Assembly (NCBI RefSeq): GCF_038070005.1
Contig: NZ_JBBPCO010000002.1
Span: 62,001 to 126,000, forward strand
DNA: 64,000 nt
Origin: Thermithiobacillus plumbiphilus
Lineage (GTDB): Bacteria; Pseudomonadota; Gammaproteobacteria; Acidithiobacillales; Thermithiobacillaceae
Direction: 5' to 3'
Shown here: piece by piece, positions 62,084 through 64,000 of the stretch
Layout of the letters: the number at the start of each line of letters is the position of its first letter
Position numbering within the stretch: position 1 is the stretch's first letter
Made by a program: the position numbers and the translations under genes
The notes under the pieces: generated by a model
What the model saw: the letters and a program-made list of their open reading frames with translations, nothing else
Told to the model about the DNA's origin: nothing
The model's database searches: none

Positions 62084-62515
62084 CTATATACTGTTGGTTG
62101 AAAAAAACACTTCCCATTTTGAGAGAACGCGTTCGCTTAGCCACTTGACATCGACTTCACGGTTGCCGGTAAGAAGAACCCATTTACCACCGCCATTAAG
62201 CGGAAGTGTATTAAGTGGTGCTCCGTTAAGGCAGCCGCTCCACATGTGTGTGGTTGGATCTGCGCGTTTTGTCAGAGTGAGGTGCTTTCCTTTGTCGCAA
62301 AGGTCTCGACAGTCTTTGATGTCTTGGTCTTGTAGGAATGTGTCGAGCACGACTTGCGGAACAGCGTTGGTATTCCGAACGTAATCGCTTATGTGATACG
62401 CGGTGACAAAGAAATTGAAAAGGTTATCAATGTCGAGGCATTCCGCGAGCCGATGATGCTCCCGATTAGCCTTTTGAAGCATGTCGCGAGCAGTCCTCAG
62501 TTCGAAATACGCCAT
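62084..62515 (-). CDS. Hypothetical cassette-borne protein
   Basis: The 143-residue product starts at ATG 62515 (MAYFELRTARDMLQKANREH, preceded by a 29-codon extension that is unlikely) and appears mainly helical at first, then mixed. No family was recognised. It is less GC-rich than the cobalamin genes, and it is followed by attC-like site A, as expected of an integron cassette. The region between it and cobN (62516-62712) has no other feature. Confidence 0.55.
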   Translation of the reverse strand: MAYFELRTARDMLQKANREHHRLAECLDIDNLFNFFVTAYHISDYVRNTNAVPQVVLDTFLQDQDIKDCRDLCDKGKHLTLTKRADPTTHMWSGCLNGAPLNTLPLNGGGKWVLLTGNREVDVKWLSERVLSKWEVFFSTNSI

Positions 62516-62712
62516 TTGCACTCCAGGGTAGGCTTTAACGAGGCGAGAGTTGTGCGGCACCCGCTCGAACGAGGGTTGGCCGAAACGCGCGCTGGGCAAC
62601 AATCGGTTGAGTCACAAATATAATTCCTTTTGGCTCATGCTGTATAGACCAGTGCCCTATGATTATCGAACCTAAACTGCGCCGCTAGCCACCAGAAAAT
62701 TTACCATTCCCC

Positions 62713-64000
62713 TCACCCCGGCCCCCTTCTCGGCGTTTCCCCCCGCGCTTCGAGCTGGGCTTCGCTATCGAGATACAGCGATTGCAGGGCCGCCAGGGTC
62801 TCGGGCTTGGGCTCGGCCCACATCTGCCGCTGCGCCGCTTCCAGCAGGCGTTCGCTGATGGCGTTCAGGGCCCAGGGATTGCTCTCGCTCAGGAATGTCT
62901 GCATGCCGGGGTCCATGGCGTAGTGCTGCGCCACCTCCTCGTACATCCAGTCGTCCATGATTCCGGCGGTCGCGTCATAACCAAAGAGATAATCCACCGT
63001 GGCGGTCAGCTCCAGCCCGCCCTTGTAGCCGTGGCGCTGGATGCTGGTCAGCCACTTCGGGTTCACCACCCGCGAGCGGAACACGCGCAGGGCCTCTTCC
63101 TTCAGGTCCCGCACCATGGGGCGGGCGGGGTCCTGAGTGTCGCCAAAGTAATGGCGCGGCTGCTGGCCGCTCAGGCTGCGGATGGTGGCGATCATGCCGC
63201 CGTGAAACTGCAGATAATCATCGCTATCGAAGATGTCGTGCTCGCGGTTGTCCTGGTTGTGCAGGGCGATCTCCACCCCGGCCAGACGCTGGCGGAACTC
63301 GGCGCGGGCCTCGACGCCGTTTTCCTGGCGGGTGTAGGCATAGCCGCCCCAATTGAGATAGGCCTCGGCGAAATCCCGTTCCGACTCCCAGTTGCGCTCC
63401 TGGATCAGGGGCAGGATGCCCGCGCCATAGCTGCCGGGCTTGGCGCCGAATACGCGATACAGGGCCCGCTGGCCGGCGGTCTCGCGCGGCAGATTCCCGA
63501 GCAGTTCGCCGGTGATATCTTCCAGATAATGCTTGCGCACGAAGTTCTCGCTGGTGGGCTCGTCGAGCAGGGCCACGGTGTTTACGGCCTCGTCCACTAG
63601 ATGGATCAGGTGCGGGAAGGCATCCCGGAAAAAGCCGCTGATGCGCAGGGTCACATCAATGCGCGGTCGGCCGAGTTCGCTCAAGGGGATGACTTCGATA
63701 CCGGTGATGCGCCGGCTTTCCGCCTGCCAGACCGGACGCACGCCGAGCAGGGCGAAGACCTCGGCGATGTCGTCGCCATGGGTGCGCATGGCGCTAGTGC
63801 CCCAGACGCTGATGCTGACGGTCTCGGGGCAGGCGCCGGTCTCTTTTTGATGACGGCTGATCACCGCCTGGGCGAGCTGGGTCCCGATATGCCAGGCCGC
63901 CTGCGAGGGCAGGCCACGCGGGTCCACGGAATAGAAGTTGCGCCCGGTGGGCAGGATGTGCGCCATGCCGCGTGTCGGCGCGCCGCTGGGGCCGGCCGGC
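62713..64000 (-). CDS. cobN: Cobaltochelatase subunit CobN, C-terminal part (5' end outside the window)
   Basis: CobN is the large chelatase subunit that inserts cobalt, here with ChlID. The frame is open to the window edge, and the readable part (about 429 codons) contains [60 protein letters not shown] and [20 protein letters not shown], characteristic of the CobN/BchH C-terminal half. It ends in GETPRRGPG. Its last 125 bp are present a second time in the scar at 58899. The upstream promoter is not in the window. Confidence 0.95.
   Translation of the reverse strand, partial: PAGPSGAPTRGMAHILPTGRNFYSVDPRGLPSQAAWHIGTQLAQAVISRHQKETGACPETVSISVWGTSAMRTHGDDIAEVFALLGVRPVWQAESRRITGIEVIPLSELGRPRIDVTLRISGFFRDAFPHLIHLVDEAVNTVALLDEPTSENFVRKHYLEDITGELLGNLPRETAGQRALYRVFGAKPGSYGAGILPLIQERNWESERDFAEAYLNWGGYAYTRQENGVEARAEFRQRLAGVEIALHNQDNREHDIFDSDDYLQFHGGMIATIRSLSGQQPRHYFGDTQDPARPMVRDLKEEALRVFRSRVVNPKWLTSIQRHGYKGGLELTATVDYLFGYDATAGIMDDWMYEEVAQHYAMDPGMQTFLSESNPWALNAISERLLEAAQRQMWAEPKPETLAALQSLYLDSEAQLEARGETPRRGPG

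Noticed and set aside
1-64000. CRISPR arrays, rRNA and tRNA genes
   Set aside because: No regularly spaced direct repeats, no rRNA-like stretches and no tRNA cloverleaf sequences were noticed on reading; a dedicated search would be needed to exclude short ones.

Overview
The window is GC-rich bacterial DNA, densely packed with short operons. A gammaproteobacterium or a relative such as Acidithiobacillia fits best. The pointers are an E. coli-type Pho box before pstS, an FeoAB ferrous-iron operon, AcrAB/OprM and TolC-type envelope exporters, and a full de novo cobalamin pathway. No rRNA, tRNA or CRISPR array was seen.

Layout: 1-1445 holds feoA and the 5' part of feoB (minus strand). 1446-3710 is a graveyard of broken genes: a tonB/exbB remnant, a tyrosine-recombinase remnant, and IS5- and IS3-family remnants. 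3737-9810 is the phosphate operon pstSCAB-phoU-ppx behind a Pho box. 10044-12688 holds a glycosyltransferase, a PAP2 phosphatase, a small membrane protein and sixA. 12671-20222 (minus) runs ppk1, aspA, a CYTH-CHAD triphosphatase, a DUF2249 protein, an SRPBCC protein and queG, so polyphosphate is made, degraded and sensed by genes close together. 20312-23892 holds a cytochrome c, two thioredoxin-like proteins and a TolC/adaptor pair without a pump. 23911-27178 is housekeeping and small enzymes.

27195 to the window end is dominated by cobalamin synthesis. Late steps (cobU, cobQ, cbiB, cobD, cobC, cobS, cobT) lie at 27195-36946. They are interrupted by an antiporter, a GHL15-like protein and a complete RND efflux operon (37291-43112). 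Corrin-ring genes run on the minus strand from cobN (beyond 64000) through chlID, cobA, cbiE, cbiX-cbiC, cbiD, cobI, cobM, cbiG, cobJ-cobK, cobW and cobO to cobB. From cobA to cobW each stop codon overlaps the next start, so this is one tightly coupled unit. Its chemistry is the oxygen-independent route (CbiD, CbiG, CbiX), yet the late-type chelatase CobN/ChlID is also present. CbiT is not visible.

The most unusual part is the 5.1 kb between cobN and chlID (57590-62712). It contains a row of attC-like sites with small cassette-type genes and an IS5-family insertion in one site. It also holds a type II toxin-antitoxin pair, an orphan antitoxin and a 275-bp chimera. The chimera joins the head of chlI to the tail of cobN in reversed gene order, as expected if cobN-chlID was once tandemly duplicated and then collapsed. 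Toxin-antitoxin genes or remnants sit at four points in the cobalamin cluster, including a mntA whose hepT partner has an internal deletion.
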